Assembly: GCF_032854445.1 (NCBI RefSeq) | Contig: NC_088301.1 | Span: forward strand, 24,340,226 to 24,404,225 | DNA: 64,000 bases | Reading direction: 5' to 3' | From: Liolophura sinensis | Lineage: Eukaryota; Mollusca; Polyplacophora; Chitonida; Chitonidae | Part shown: positions 12,097 through 23,220 of the stretch, piece by piece | Position numbering within the stretch: the stretch's first letter is position 1 | Layout of the letters: each line of letters opens with the position of its first letter | Notes under the pieces: generated by a model | Told to the model about the DNA's origin: nothing | The model's database searches: none | What the model saw: the letters and a program-made list of their open reading frames with translations, nothing else | Program-made: the position numbers and the translations under genes

Positions 12097-12725
12097 TTGT
12101 CAAGTACGGCATTTGAGTGTTCTTTTGTAGTGACATTGTTGAGTACGGCATTTGACTGTCCTTTTATAAGTGTAAAACTGTTGAGTACGGCGTTTGACTG
12201 GCCTTCTATAAGTGTTAAATTGTTGAGTACAACGGTTGACTGTCCTTTGATAAGTGTAAAATTGTTCAGTATGGCATTTGACTGTCCTTTGATAAGTGTA
12301 AAATTGTTGAGTACAGCATTTGATTGTCCTTTTATAAGTGTAAACTTGTTGATTATGGCGTTTGACTGGCCTTCTATAAGTGTTAAAGTGTTGAGTACAA
12401 TGGTTGACTGTCCTTTGATAAGTGTAAAATTGTTGAGTACTGCATTTGACTGTCCTTTGATAAGTGTAAAATTGTTGAGTGCAGCATTTGATTGTCCTTT
12501 TATAAGTGTAAACTTGTTGAGTATGGCGTTTGACTGGCCTTCTATAAGTGTTAAATTGTTGAGTACAATGGTTGACTGTCCTTTGATAAGTGTAAAATTG
12601 TTGAGTACGGCATTTGACGGTCCTTTGATAAGTGTAAAATTGTTGAGTACAGCATTTGATCGTCCTTTTATAAGTGTAAACTTGTTGAGTATGGCGTTTG
12701 ACTGTCCTTTTATAAGTGTAAAATT
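12097..12725. repeat. 42-bp minisatellite with four-unit higher-order period
   Basis: Fourteen full units run from 12138 to 12725, after one diverged unit. Each has the form GTTGAGTACGGCATTTGACT plus GTCCTTTTATAAGTGTAAAA and two bases. Since 42 is a multiple of three, the plus strand stays open for 251 codons (12097..12852) as a 14-residue repeat of the type LLSTAFDCPFISVK. Variants recur every fourth unit (DWPS, VDCPL, DCPL, then DCPF ending in N), so a 168-bp higher-order unit has been copied about three times. The frame runs on into the neighbouring SINE, which argues that it is a by-product and not a gene. Confidence 0.93.
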
Positions 12726-12794
12726 GGCTCAGGAGACACCACCAACATTTAGTTCATGGCATTGCCTCAGTAGAGGAGTATGGAGGATACCAAA

Positions 12795-12808
12795 GACATG
12801 GGGCATGT
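12795..12808. repeat. SINE target-site duplication, left copy
   Basis: GACATGGGGCATGT is repeated exactly at 13048..13061 and brackets the SINE. Confidence 0.95.
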
Positions 12809-13047
12809 GGGGTCATCGTGGCTCAGTTGGTAAGCGCGCTAGCGCAGCGTAGTGACCCAGGAGCCTCTCACCAATGCACTGGCTTCCTCTCCGGCTGTAA
12901 GTGGGAAGGTGTGTCAGCATCCTGTGGATGGTTGTGGGTTTTCCCCGGGCTCTGCCCAGTTTCCTCCCACCATAATGCTGGCCGCCGTCGTATAAGTGAA
13001 ATATTCCTCAGTATGGTGTAAAACACCAATCAGATAAATAAATAAAT
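12809..13047 (+). mobile_element. tRNA-derived SINE (family 1), B box deleted
   Basis: A 14-bp perfect target-site duplication (12795..12808 and 13048..13061) defines the element. The 5' part is tRNA-like with an A box TGGCTCAGTTGG at 12819..12830. The body contains ATAATGCTGGCCGCCGTCGT and TATAAGTGAAATATTC, and the 3' end is AAAACACCAATCAGATAAAT followed by ATAAAT repeats. Compared with 22779..23035, about 28 bases between two ATGC words are missing, and these include the B box GAGTTCAAGTCC. No protein is encoded; mobilisation would have depended on an unknown LINE. Confidence 0.95.
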
Positions 13048-13061
13048 GACATGGGGCATGT
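13048..13061. repeat. SINE target-site duplication, right copy
   Basis: Identical to 12795..12808. Confidence 0.95.
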
Positions 13062-13137
13062 CATCCCCTACCCCTAAACTTTTTCTATTGTCACTCTATC
13101 AAATTGAGTAATAATACTTATTTGGTTTTACTTATAT

Positions 13138-13200
13138 GCTTGGTGTTTTCCGTACTCAAGAATATTTCACATATACGACAGCTGCCAGTATTATGGACTG
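13138..13200 (-). mobile_element. SINE-1 3' end fragment
   Basis: TGGTGTTTTCCGTACTCAAG, AATATTTCACATATACGACA and CCAGTATTATGG are the reverse complement of the SINE 3' half. It lies less than 100 bases from the complete copy, in the opposite orientation. Confidence 0.8.
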
Positions 13201-14662
13201 TAGTCCAGATGCTGTATTTTACCTAAAGTTTGATGTGTAAAAATGTACTTAAAGTGATACTCGTGATACAAACACTTAAGTTTTTTCTGTTAGGAAATTA
13301 GTCATACTTCACAAAGACAAAAAAATTAAGGTGTGTTTAAATCAGTCTGAATTAAGCAAAATGTGTCACTTAAAACATACTCAAGTTGGAGAATGGAGTG
13401 TTACTGGTTGAAATAGTGTTGTAGTTGTTGTGATCATATTCTTGGATTAAGTATCAGGATTGCTGATGACTCACATCTTCTCACACTGTATTGACATTTC
13501 TCCATCAATTCTGACGTTACTAGCTTCAGAACTCAGTACTGAAGAATAAGCTAGTGATAGTGAGCCATTATGTCCTGTTAAATTTGGAAAATACGATTCT
13601 TTTTCTGGATGACACTTCTGTGTAGTGAATAAAATATTACCAGATCATTGGATTAAAGAGAACATCTTTCACCTGCTGGATGAAATTACGGTTAATAATA
13701 GTTGAATAGTGATAGGAAGAGAGGCCGTAAATGTGTATGTTGTACCTGCATAATGTATGAAGGTGAGACGAGTCTTGGATTGGGAGACCATTGGGTCAAT
13801 AGTTCTGCCCTGTCATCTTTCATCGGCTCTTGCTTTCGTATATCCTCCGTAGTGTAACATCCAGGACTAGGATCATCACCATGTTGGTTAATGCTAAATC
13901 GTTGCTTCAACTGTGAGGCATGTTGAGGGACTTTTTTTAGAAAATATATTTATTTATTTATTTGATTAATGTTTTAGGAAAGGTAATTGGTTTACATAAA
14001 AGTGTAGTTCTTAAGTTCAGCCACCTGAGGAAATGGCAGATTTTTGTTTTCTGGTTGGTTTTATGGTATTCTCTCTATAGCCTAGATGTACAGATAATAT
14101 TTAAGAAACTTCTTAAGAAATGAAAAACACACTTTTCAGGATTAAAACCAGGTTTATCATCTAGACATTACATTGTTCATACGACAGTGTAAACAGGCTG
14201 TTGACATGTTTGTTGTATGCCAGACATAAGTAAAACTGATATTATCTTGCCTTAAGCTTTAACTTAACCGATCAACCTTTGTTCCTCTTTTCATTTGCCC
14301 CATGCTTTAATGATGCTTGATAAGAATGCCATTACATGAGTGAGATCTGCTAAGGGGCAATGCTTGTATAATAACTACTTTGTTTTAGATACGCCAAGTT
14401 ATTTGAAGTCATAGGCTGACATGTTTGTCATACAGTTTGCTCGTAATATTTACATAATGAATGATATTACCTGCACAGTGAGTGTCTGGTAATTGTCTCA
14501 CCTGTGAACGATCATACTGGTAACTAATTGTTTTTGACCGCTGGCTCATCAGCTGGTCTCACCTTTGACACAGGTAAAAACATCAAGTTCAACATTTAAT
14601 TACGTTGTCACCATAACTGTCACAACTCTTCACTACGCTCCAAGTTTTTTCTTTACATTGTA
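13201..14662. other. AT-rich sequence, no gene recognised
   Basis: The only structure seen is a short (TTTA)n followed by TTTGATTAATGTTTTA at about 13946..13978, probably the tail-end relic of another inverted SINE-1 copy. Confidence 0.45.
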
Positions 14663-14862
14663 TTTATTTATTTATTTATTGAATCCATGTTTTATGCGGT
14701 ACTCTGTAATGTTATACGACAGCAGCCAGCACTTTAGTGGGGGGGGGAAACCAGGTGGAACCTGGGTGAAACCCTGGGTGAAACCCAATGCCATTATATT
14801 CACAGGTTGCGGGCAGATCTTCCCAGGGCTCTAGCACACAAACCACTAGGACACAGAGGATC
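14663..14862 (-). mobile_element. Diverged SINE-1 copy
   Basis: TATTTATTTATTTATT is followed by GTTTTATGCGGTACTCTG, TTATACGACAGCAGCCAGCA, GGAAACC and AACCACTAGGACACAGAGG, the order expected for an inverted SINE-1. A GGGTGAAACCCTGGGTGAAA segment is internally duplicated. No target-site duplication is evident, so it is probably old. Confidence 0.7.
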
Positions 14863-15045
14863 CCATTTTGTTTACAATAAACATATTGAAAAATCACTTT
14901 CTCTTTATACATGTATAATTTGCAGTCCTCCTTGTTAAACACATTTTGATTGATACTACAATCCACGCATATCCATCATTTTATTGTTCGTCACCAAGAA
15001 TTGCAAGTGCATGGAACATCCACACTAGGCCTGAATTAGAATAGA

Positions 15046-15312
15046 TCTTTGGCCACCTGTACAAGACGTTTGGCCACCTGTACAAGATGTTCAAGACATT
15101 TGGTCGCCTGTACAAGACGTTTAAGACATTTGGTCACCTGTACAAGACGTTCAAGACATTTGGCCACCTGTACAAGACGTTCAAGACATTTGGTCGCCTG
15201 TACAAGACGTTCAAGACATTTGGTCACCTGTACAAGACGTTCAAGACATTTGGCCACCTGTACAAGACGTTCAAGACATTTGTTCGCCTGTACAAGACAT
15301 TCAAGACAATCT
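15046..15312. repeat. 30-bp minisatellite, about 9 units
   Basis: Units of the form TTCAAGACATTTGGTCACCT plus GTACAAGACG are nearly identical. The length is a multiple of three, so open frames persist on both strands (a 10-residue LYKTFKTFGH-type repeat on the plus strand). No start context or flanking exon structure supports translation. Confidence 0.95.
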
Positions 15313-16710
15313 TAAGGTTACTACTTAAGTAACCTTATAAAGAGTTTCAGGAACAATCAGACATCAAAAAACAAGTTATTTTGAATATTGAAAGATTTCT
15401 AATCACCATTGCTGGAATGACATTCAACCCTGTGTATGGGTTGAAAATCAGCATAGACCTATTGATCCGTCCCCTTACAACCCACAGATACTTGCCAGAA
15501 TAACAATGTTGTATTACTTTTGCAATTCATGGATGTATGCAATCGCATTGTGGATGTGCATGACAATAAAGGATTGTTTTTAACAATTTACAATATTGGC
15601 TAATTTTTATGGCTACATATAGACTGAAATATTAATCGAAAGAAAAGCTTGACACATTTGTACTTGAAAATGGTTGGTATCATTTTATTGGAGCCTTGTG
15701 TTATAAGTAGGTCAACACAGAAATGTTGATGATGATTGTCAGTAATTTGTTTTTATGGAATTTTGATACCTTTTAGATTTGATTTTAGATTTTGGGTATT
15801 AGTACATCATTGTAATGGTTTTGGAAGCTTTTGTACCCATATTCAGTAAACAAACATGAGGCTTTCAGTATTAACAAGTCCTTGTGGAAGTTCAGTAAGT
15901 CTGTGTGAAACTTTCAGTATATGCGACTGTTGATATCAGGAGGTATCATAAAAAGTGGGATCAAAAGTAAATGTGGAAAAAGTATGACAGATTTACTTTT
16001 ACCTTTGTGCAATGAAAGATGTTGATTTCTTGTCATAAACATGACAACTCTTGCTTTCTCGGACCAAGTTTTCAGGTGTCCTAAAATAGTTGAGGTAAAA
16101 CTATAGCTGTTTTATGTGGACAGAGAGATCTGACTTGGTTCCCACGAGTGGGTTCAGGTAAACATAGCTGGAGCCCTTGATCATTTATACACATATTCTG
16201 TTTGTTTTATGTCCATTTGTATAGAGGCTACTTTTTTTTCAGGGGCCATGCCTCTATAAATAGAGACCATGCGGATGTGTCTTTTTTTTTTTTTGTTTCT
16301 CTCCCCTTCCCACTTAGTCTGCCTTACCAATATTTAAAATCAGACCTCACCTCATAAGGGTACCAGTTCTCAGGATTTATCATGTTTTTCCCTGTTTTTA
16401 GAGCAATATCTGATTGGTAAGTCTATCAAGATCATAGTAATTAATAAAGAATAGGTGCCGGAAAAACTATTAGCTTGTTTACACACCATTTATCTCTGTG
16501 GGGATTATGGACGTTAACTGCTGTCCATTAGGAGGTCACTCTCGTGTAATAAGTACCCGTTACCTGACACAGGTGAAACGCCAACATTCTCTATTACTCT
16601 CTTCAGTGGAAAACACAGGTAATACAGGTGACATGTTACGTTACAACACTAAGTTACCAGTGTTTCCTGACATATTTCCTTGTCATGAAGCTGCATACAG
16701 TATTTACCCT
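15313..16710. other. AT-rich sequence, no gene recognised
   Basis: No repeat or domain-bearing frame was recognised. A T run lies near 16280. Confidence 0.5.
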
Positions 16711-16912
16711 AATAATGTGCCCCTAAAAGGGCATTTATAGATATGCAAATATAGATCTTCAAATAATACTTTCTATTCTGGTGCTTACATTTTCACAGTA
16801 GCATGTCATCCTATCTTCCAAACAAAGCTCTGGCACATTTTTAATATCAGTAGAACTCTGAGAATGAGATAAAATGAGTAACCTAGTCATGAACGAAATT
16901 GTGGGTCAATCT
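16711..16912. mobile_element. Diverged copy of TIR element family C
   Basis: It aligns by eye with 31745..31932 through AAAAGGGCATTTAT, CAAATA, CTGGTGCTTAC, ATCTTCCAAACAAA, AGTAGAACT, AAAATGAGTAACCTAGTCATG and GGGTCAAT. The inverted termini have decayed, so the ends are approximate. Confidence 0.65.
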
Positions 16913-17797
16913 GTCTTTAAAGACTAATAAGCATTATTTATATATCTGTTTCATTTATTGTACATCATCCAAGAAGATTTCACTTGCGTGACTACAGTCA
17001 GGTTTAGGACCGAAGGAAACCATATAGAGAGATGTACAAACAAACTTAAAGTCAAATCTGAACCTGCCGGACCTGGATTTGAACTGTCAAACCTGGCATA
17101 AATTACTAATCATGACCATACAGTAATGGCCTTGTCAGTTGACTAAGTTAATGTTGGAGTTCTGCCATTTCTTAACAAACATGTGGTAGTCATATTTTCA
17201 TGACTTTCTAGTTAACAACCTGCTTTAAATTGTAACCGCATGTGTAACAACACATTGGCTGTCTATGTTACGGTTATTTTATATTATTGGAAATTGGATA
17301 TTTGCCATGTATGACAGTTGTTATTTCCATTTTAAGAATTGCAGGTAACATGTTTCGCTCACTGATTTGAATTATTTGTCCTGTCTTGTGCTGTATATGA
17401 AAGATTTTGCTGAATTTGCGTTTAGGCACTATTATATAGCTTTTATTAAAAGATTGATTGATAAACATGGGGGCAATGTGGTGTTTCAGCTGATGCTAAC
17501 TAGTAAGAAAAGGAAATACACACCATTTATGTTCTAATCACCATGGACACCAGACTTACAGAGACAAGATTCCAGGAATTATGACTCGTTATATGGGTAA
17601 AAAATGTCCAAAGAATCGGTAAATTGACAGGAAGTAGGAGTAATGAGTTGTTTTAATAACACATTGCCTGTGATGAGACTCGAGGACTCCTGCATGGACA
17701 CAGTGATAAAATGGTGACCAGCTAGAGACTTCCAGATGTTTGTGGTTGGTTGCATGAGTGACTATCCTGCGATCAATGCATTTTTACTGTCATATGA
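16913..17797. other. AT-rich sequence, no gene recognised
   Basis: A B-box-like word on the minus strand (complement of GGATTTGAACTG near 17082) may be a tRNA or SINE relic. Nothing else was recognised. Confidence 0.4.
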
Positions 17798-18245
17798 AAA
17801 GGTCTTTTTCGACATGGTGTTTTGAGGTCTTTTTGACGTCATGTTTCTGGGTCTTTTGACTTCATGTTCTAGGTCTTTTGACTTCATGTTCTAGGTCTTT
17901 TGACTTCAATGTTCTATGTCTTTTGACTTCATGTTCTAGGTCTTTTGACTTCAGTGTTCTTGGTCTTTTGACAACATGTTCTAGGTCTTTTGACTTGATG
18001 CTTTAAGGTCTTTTTTATATCATGTTTCTAGGTCCTTTGATTTTATGTCTCTAGGACTTTCTGGCTCCCTAGTGCTTCTGGTTTTTTGTTGTTATGTTTC
18101 AAGATCTTTTTGATGCTACTTTCCAAGGTCTTTTAGGCATTCTGTTTCAAGGCTTTAGACTTCATGTTTGAAGATTTTTAGACTTTGTGTTTCAAGGTCT
18201 TTTGACTTGAAGTTTCAAGATCTTTTTTATGTTATGTTTCATTGT
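17798..18245. repeat. Degenerate ~22-bp tandem repeat
   Basis: Units resemble AGGTCTTTTGACTTCATGTTCT. Central units (about 17860..18000) are well conserved; outer ones are strongly diverged and vary from 20 to 30 bases. This pattern fits an ageing array re-expanded from the middle. Confidence 0.9.
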
Positions 18246-19689
18246 CAGTCAGACCTAACCAGTGTAAACTGAAGTAAAAATGTATTTTGAATCAACGAAT
18301 TAGGGGATATGCCCGTTCAGTGTGTTAAACATTTCATGAATCACCCAGCCTTTCTATGTGTAGTTAAATAATTCTTCGATACAAACTTATTTTTGTGTTA
18401 GTCTACCTGTAAGCTAGTCTAGATTTAAACTGGTAAAACACTTCAAAAAAATATGAACTGTAGAATTAAGTTAATTCACATTAAGAATGAATTGTAAAGT
18501 GATGTAGTCTAGTTACTCTGTATACCCTTTGCTCCTTAAAGGCCTGTACGTACATGTGCACTTGGAGCCAATAAAACCATTCAAGATATATAGCTTAATT
18601 ATTGCTAAAGAAATCATGGAACCTGATAAAACCTGTCATTGTGGAATTTGATTGTGAAGAAGATTTGCCACGAAGTTTGACCGTGTGAAGTTTACAGGAG
18701 TCAGACTGAAGTCTATTGTGCTGTGTTTGTATTTATTAAGAGGCCAGTCGTGTTTTAGGCCTGTTCTCATCTTGCTCATCACAGCTATATATACAAACCT
18801 GTCGTTCTGTCTGCCCAATCACAATACATATCTGTGTTCATCATACACGAAAACAGGAGAAAAAAAAATGAACAAACTTGCATACATGTTCTTACATGTA
18901 GGGGAAACATAGTGTTGGAAGTCATGCTTCTGTGTCAGTGTCAAGGCCGCTGGTAGACTAATAGGAGCTAGTATCAGTTACGGTCGTTTTTACCTGTCCA
19001 TTGACAGCTGATTGACAGGTCCGGCTGGAGATATGATGAGATACCTGTGTATGGCTGATCTGTAAGGTGATGAGCGACGACTCTACAGGTAGTAACGAGA
19101 GATGATTTTCAGTGATACTTCTCTCTCTTGCTGTCCTGTGTGTCAACCTGGTCAACTGGTTGTTAGTAATCAGGCATGAGAAATAAAAAAAAAAAAATTA
19201 AAAAAAAAGGTAAGAAAAAATCTGGTGCGTAGCCTTGAGGTATGAAGGTGATTCGCATGACTGATTACCTCTCTTACACCTGCTGATTAATGGTAAGATG
19301 ACAGGTGACATGAGCTGCTTCTGTATATATCTGCGTGCTAATAGAACTTTGCAACAAGCATGTCTCTCTCTGTCTGTACAGGTTTACACTGTATTTCACC
19401 TAAAACTTTGTATTTTTCAAGTGATGCAGTTTGCTTTATTCTGATTGAGTCATCCACCTTTTTGGGCCAGTTAAAATCATTTGTGGAGTTTGATGAATGT
19501 CTTATCAGAAAAACAGATCTGTACCATGTTAAAAGACTTTTATTCACTTCCGAATGTCTGGCCTCTGCATCATACACAGAGGACGTACATGCTGCTGATC
19601 ATCTCATTCACTGCCCCTTTAAGCAGCTTCTGTTGGCATTTACCTGAATGCCCATGCAGGGTGAATTTCCTCCATGGTTCCATCCATGG
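18246..19689. other. AT-rich sequence, no gene recognised
   Basis: Several 60- to 95-codon frames occur but lack domain features or splice context. Poly(A) runs lie near 19185..19210. Confidence 0.45.
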
Positions 19690-20170
19690 TCATGTCAAAA
19701 TTTTAACTTTTCCACAGGTTGTCCACTCTTTTATCTAATCATTTTCTTTTCTAGTCTAGGTCTTTATTTTTCTTCTAAGCACTCCTTTAAATCTTTATCT
19801 TTCATATTCTTTATTTTTCCAAAGCTGCCTCTTTACAGCTCAGCCCCTTCACCATTCTTCTTCTCAGTCATTTTCTTTATCTTGCTCTAACTTTCCTTCT
19901 GCCAACTTTGCACCATCTTTATCTCTCCGGCTCTTTTCTAGCTTTTTAGCTCTTTTACCCCCATCTTTCCAGTGCTGTCATTTAGTTTTTTTTCTAACTT
20001 TCTGGCTTTTTTAACTCCATCTCCCCAGCACTGTGTCATTCGACTGTATTCTAGGTCTTGATCTTCTACAGCTACTTTTCCAAAGCTTTATCTTTTAGCT
20101 CTTTTCAAACTCTTTATCATTTCAGCTCTTTTCAAACTCTGTCAGCTTTTCAGCTTGGGTTCCAGTACTT
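19690..20170. repeat. Pyrimidine-rich tract with AGCTCTTTT words
   Basis: The plus strand is strongly biased to T and C over about 480 bases. CTTTATCTTT, AGCTCTTTT and TTTTCAAACTCT recur irregularly, which suggests a decayed tandem array. No coding signal was seen. Confidence 0.65.
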
Positions 20171-20360
20171 GCTCTAGCCGTCAGCCTTTTCTTTTTTATC
20201 TCAGCATGATTATTCATTACCCTCGTATTACTTCACCAATTGCCGTTAGGACGTATTTGACACTCAGTTTCTCTTGCGTAATAAGCGGTTATCCAGGTTC
20301 ATTATTATAATTTTTGTTTCCTTTGCCCTTGATGCATTACCCAGCCTATTCTCTAGTTGT

Positions 20361-20660
20361 TACACTTTTAGGCCCTTGAGCTTCATTACACGATTAGGCC
20401 CACCTTCATGACACTTTTAGGCCCATGACCTTCATTGCACTTTTAAGCCTATGACCTTTATTACACTTTTAGGCCCATACACTGTTTGGCCCATGACCTT
20501 CATTACACTTTAAAACCCATGGCCTTCGTTACAATTTTAAACCGACGACCTTCATTGTACTTTTAAGACCTTGACGCTGAAAACACTTTTAAGCCATGGC
20601 CTTTATTACATTTATAGGCCTATAATGTTTATTATACTTTTAAGCCCATAACCTGACTGT
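20361..20660. repeat. Degenerate ~26-bp tandem repeat
   Basis: Units resemble CACTTTTAGGCCCATGACCT plus TCATTA. About 11 copies are recognisable with many substitutions and short indels. Confidence 0.88.
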
Positions 20661-22762
20661 ATAACTGTAAGACTTGTTGTCACTTCTTGTGACATTTTTT
20701 TTTTTCCAAGTGAAAACTTGCGTCATCTTTATCACTTTCCAAGAAAGGAGATAAGACATTTGATTAAATTATGATTATACAAAGTTGACAAGAAAGAAAA
20801 TCTTGTGTTACCTGAAGATGCTGCAATCTGTGTACACACCTAGAAAAATTTGCGCACATGTGTTTGTGTGAATATATATATATATATATTTACATCTATA
20901 TACATGCATTTGTGATTGCATGCATAAGTTTACCTGTCACTTTATACTTTCATGAAAGTGCTTGTTGCCTCAGGTGATAATCTCCTCTTGTTAATTAAGA
21001 AGTATGTAAGAGTATGTTTCACCCGAGATATTTGCATATAAATGCTGTTGTGGTTTAGGGCTCATTAATTCTGATCCTGGGTTGACGTTACTTGTACCTA
21101 CATGCGTGGGAGGAATAACTCCTTCAAGGAAGATGCCAGAACCTTTTGCATGGAATATGTGGTCTTGTGACTTTGTATCAAGTAGATTGATGGAAATTAA
21201 ATTACTCATCACACCGATCCAAGGTCATTTGCTATGTGCCCGTATTCTGTGGGGCTTGGCTCAGTAAGGTGTGTGATTTCCAACCACTGACACATGGAAT
21301 AATGGTTAAATCCTGGTTTTAGACGGAATTTTCAGCTGCTCTCTTTGTTTGTTACGCGTTGGTGACAATAAGAAGTCAAATGGGGCCATTTGCAAAGTAG
21401 ACCTGCTCTTTTCCACTAATATGGAGTGCAAGTCTATATCTTACCTGGGCCACTTTGTAAAGGCCAGATTAAAGACTATAAAAAAACTGCACAGGTAAAT
21501 AGCTGGACTTATTTTTTTTTTTTAGAAATTTTCTAAACGAGAAAAGATGAAAAGATCAGATTCCACAGAGGTCTGTCGTGACGCGGAAGCTATCAGCTAT
21601 GTCATATCTATACTTTTTGCCTGAAATAATTCATTTTAAGGTCAAATCAGTGAATGCATTCATAGATCTGTATGTATATGCATTTTGAATGATAAAATGT
21701 AGCAGTCTTTCGAGTGTTAAGTAGCCAAAATCTCACTAGTACTGTCACTAATTATCACTAGTAGCATTATGATAAAAAAAACCCGCCATAGAATAAAATA
21801 TTCAAATGCATTATACTGGGTTAAACAAATTGTGAAAAAAAAACCCAACTATTTTAGGGGACAGTTTTTAATGGTTTTTAATCTGATACATATTTAATTT
21901 TAGTGTTTTCTTTGCCTTTAAAAATGACTGCCACTCGTAACAGCGAAAAATTCTTGAGTATGTCATTAAAGTGAATTAAATAATGAAAAAACGACTTTGC
22001 TTGACCCAACAGAAGCTTCCATCAACCTCTGGTACTGGGATTCATGATTGTGTCTTATTCCAATTAACCCAGGGCTAGAGGCGAGGGGCCAGGGACCATG
22101 TATTCATTGTGTTGAATTAGATGGCCACTATGGATGTATGAGCAGTTGCGATCAAAGCGCAACTGAGATACATATTTTATTATTAACAACTTTTATATTA
22201 GCATGGTACACGAATACTGATTTCACTCGCTCGCCTTAAACATACCTTGCGTCTTTCCAGCATGATTGAAAACTGTTGATTGGTTCTCTTTGTATGATTC
22301 CATCCTAACCTTGTGCTTTATATACTTTCTTAGTTCTGTGGTGGTTTGTGCTGAACATTGTTTTGGGAATTGGGGGCTTGTAATTATTACCCTGGAACAT
22401 CCATATTGGTTGACGGCTGGTATACAAATGTGTGTTTTGACGCATAGATACTAAAAAGTTTTGAGCCAAACTTCTTATGATTGCAAGCAGGCGTTAATTT
22501 TTTTTTTTTGTCTTGGGGTGTGTGATCTTGTATTAGATGTTGATGTATTCATCTGATTGATGTTGTACCCAGGAATCTTTGACTTTGAAGATGGGGATTA
22601 AGTTTATGGGTGAAAGAAGAAAGCTCGTGACCTGCACTTTTTGCATAATTAAACCTTGCTGGCCAAGTAGCCTGGAGTGCCATACGTTTAAAACTACTCC
22701 TTTGACGTGTGAACGCTGAGCACTTGTTCTTGTCCAGCTATTGCTGACAGGGCTATGACATT
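20661..22762. other. AT-rich sequence, no gene recognised
   Basis: It contains a short (TA)n near 20875 and a perfect 8-bp inverted repeat with a 7-base loop at 22143..22165 (CAGTTGCG / CGCAACTG). No domain-bearing frame was recognised. Confidence 0.45.
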
Positions 22763-22768
22763 ATGTCC

Positions 22769-22778
22769 AGATTAGTTT
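22769..22778. repeat. SINE target-site duplication, left copy
   Basis: AGATTAGTTT is repeated at 23036..23045 on the other side of the SINE. Confidence 0.85.
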
Positions 22779-23035
22779 GTTTATTTATTTATTTATTTGA
22801 TTGGTGTTTTACACCACACTCAAGAATATTTGACTTATACGATGGCAGCCAGCATTATGTTGGGAGGAAACCCGGGCAGAGCCTGGGGGAAACCCACGAC
22901 CATCCGCAGGTTGCTGACAGACCTTCCAATGTACGGCCGGAGAGGAAGCCAGCATGAGCTGGACTTGAACTCACAGCGACCGCATTGGTGAGAGACTCCT
23001 GGGTCATTACGCTGTGCTAGCACGCTAACCAACTG
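22779..23035 (-). mobile_element. Near full-length tRNA-derived SINE (family 1)
   Basis: This is the best-preserved reference copy, inserted in reverse. Reading its own strand, it starts CTCAGTTGGTTAGCGTGCTA (A box), contains the B box GAGTTCAAGTCC, passes through GCTGGCTTCCTCTCCGGCCG and a central GC-rich block, and ends AAAACACCAATC followed by (AAAT)n. Flanking direct repeats AGATTAGTTT mark the insertion. The first few bases of the tRNA-like head are missing. A short ORF crossing it is not a gene. Confidence 0.95.
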
Positions 23036-23045
23036 AGATTAGTTT
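23036..23045. repeat. SINE target-site duplication, right copy
   Basis: Identical to 22769..22778. Confidence 0.85.
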
Positions 23046-23185
23046 AACGTACTGTTGTAGTTACATACAATTAGGTGAGGAACATTGGTATTTCCACAAT
23101 TTAGCCTAGTTCTCACCAGTCGTACAGCTAACATTTCGTTACATCGCTGAAATCCTTTGTTTTTGTGGTTTAACACACCAACCAT

Positions 23186-23220
23186 ACAAATAAATGAATA
23201 AATAAATAAATAAATAAATC
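23186..23220. repeat. (AAAT)n microsatellite
   Basis: About eight tetranucleotide units follow TTTAACACACCAACCATACA, which looks like the 3' end of a decayed plus-strand SINE-1. Confidence 0.8.

Noticed and set aside
22143-22175. VAIK-like translation that might be the missing kinase N-lobe lysine motif
   Set aside because: A stop lies two codons upstream in that frame, no splice acceptor fits, and the word arises from an inverted repeat.
22763-23032. Short ORFs on both strands over the SINE
   Set aside because: They lie entirely within a tRNA-derived SINE bounded by target-site duplications.
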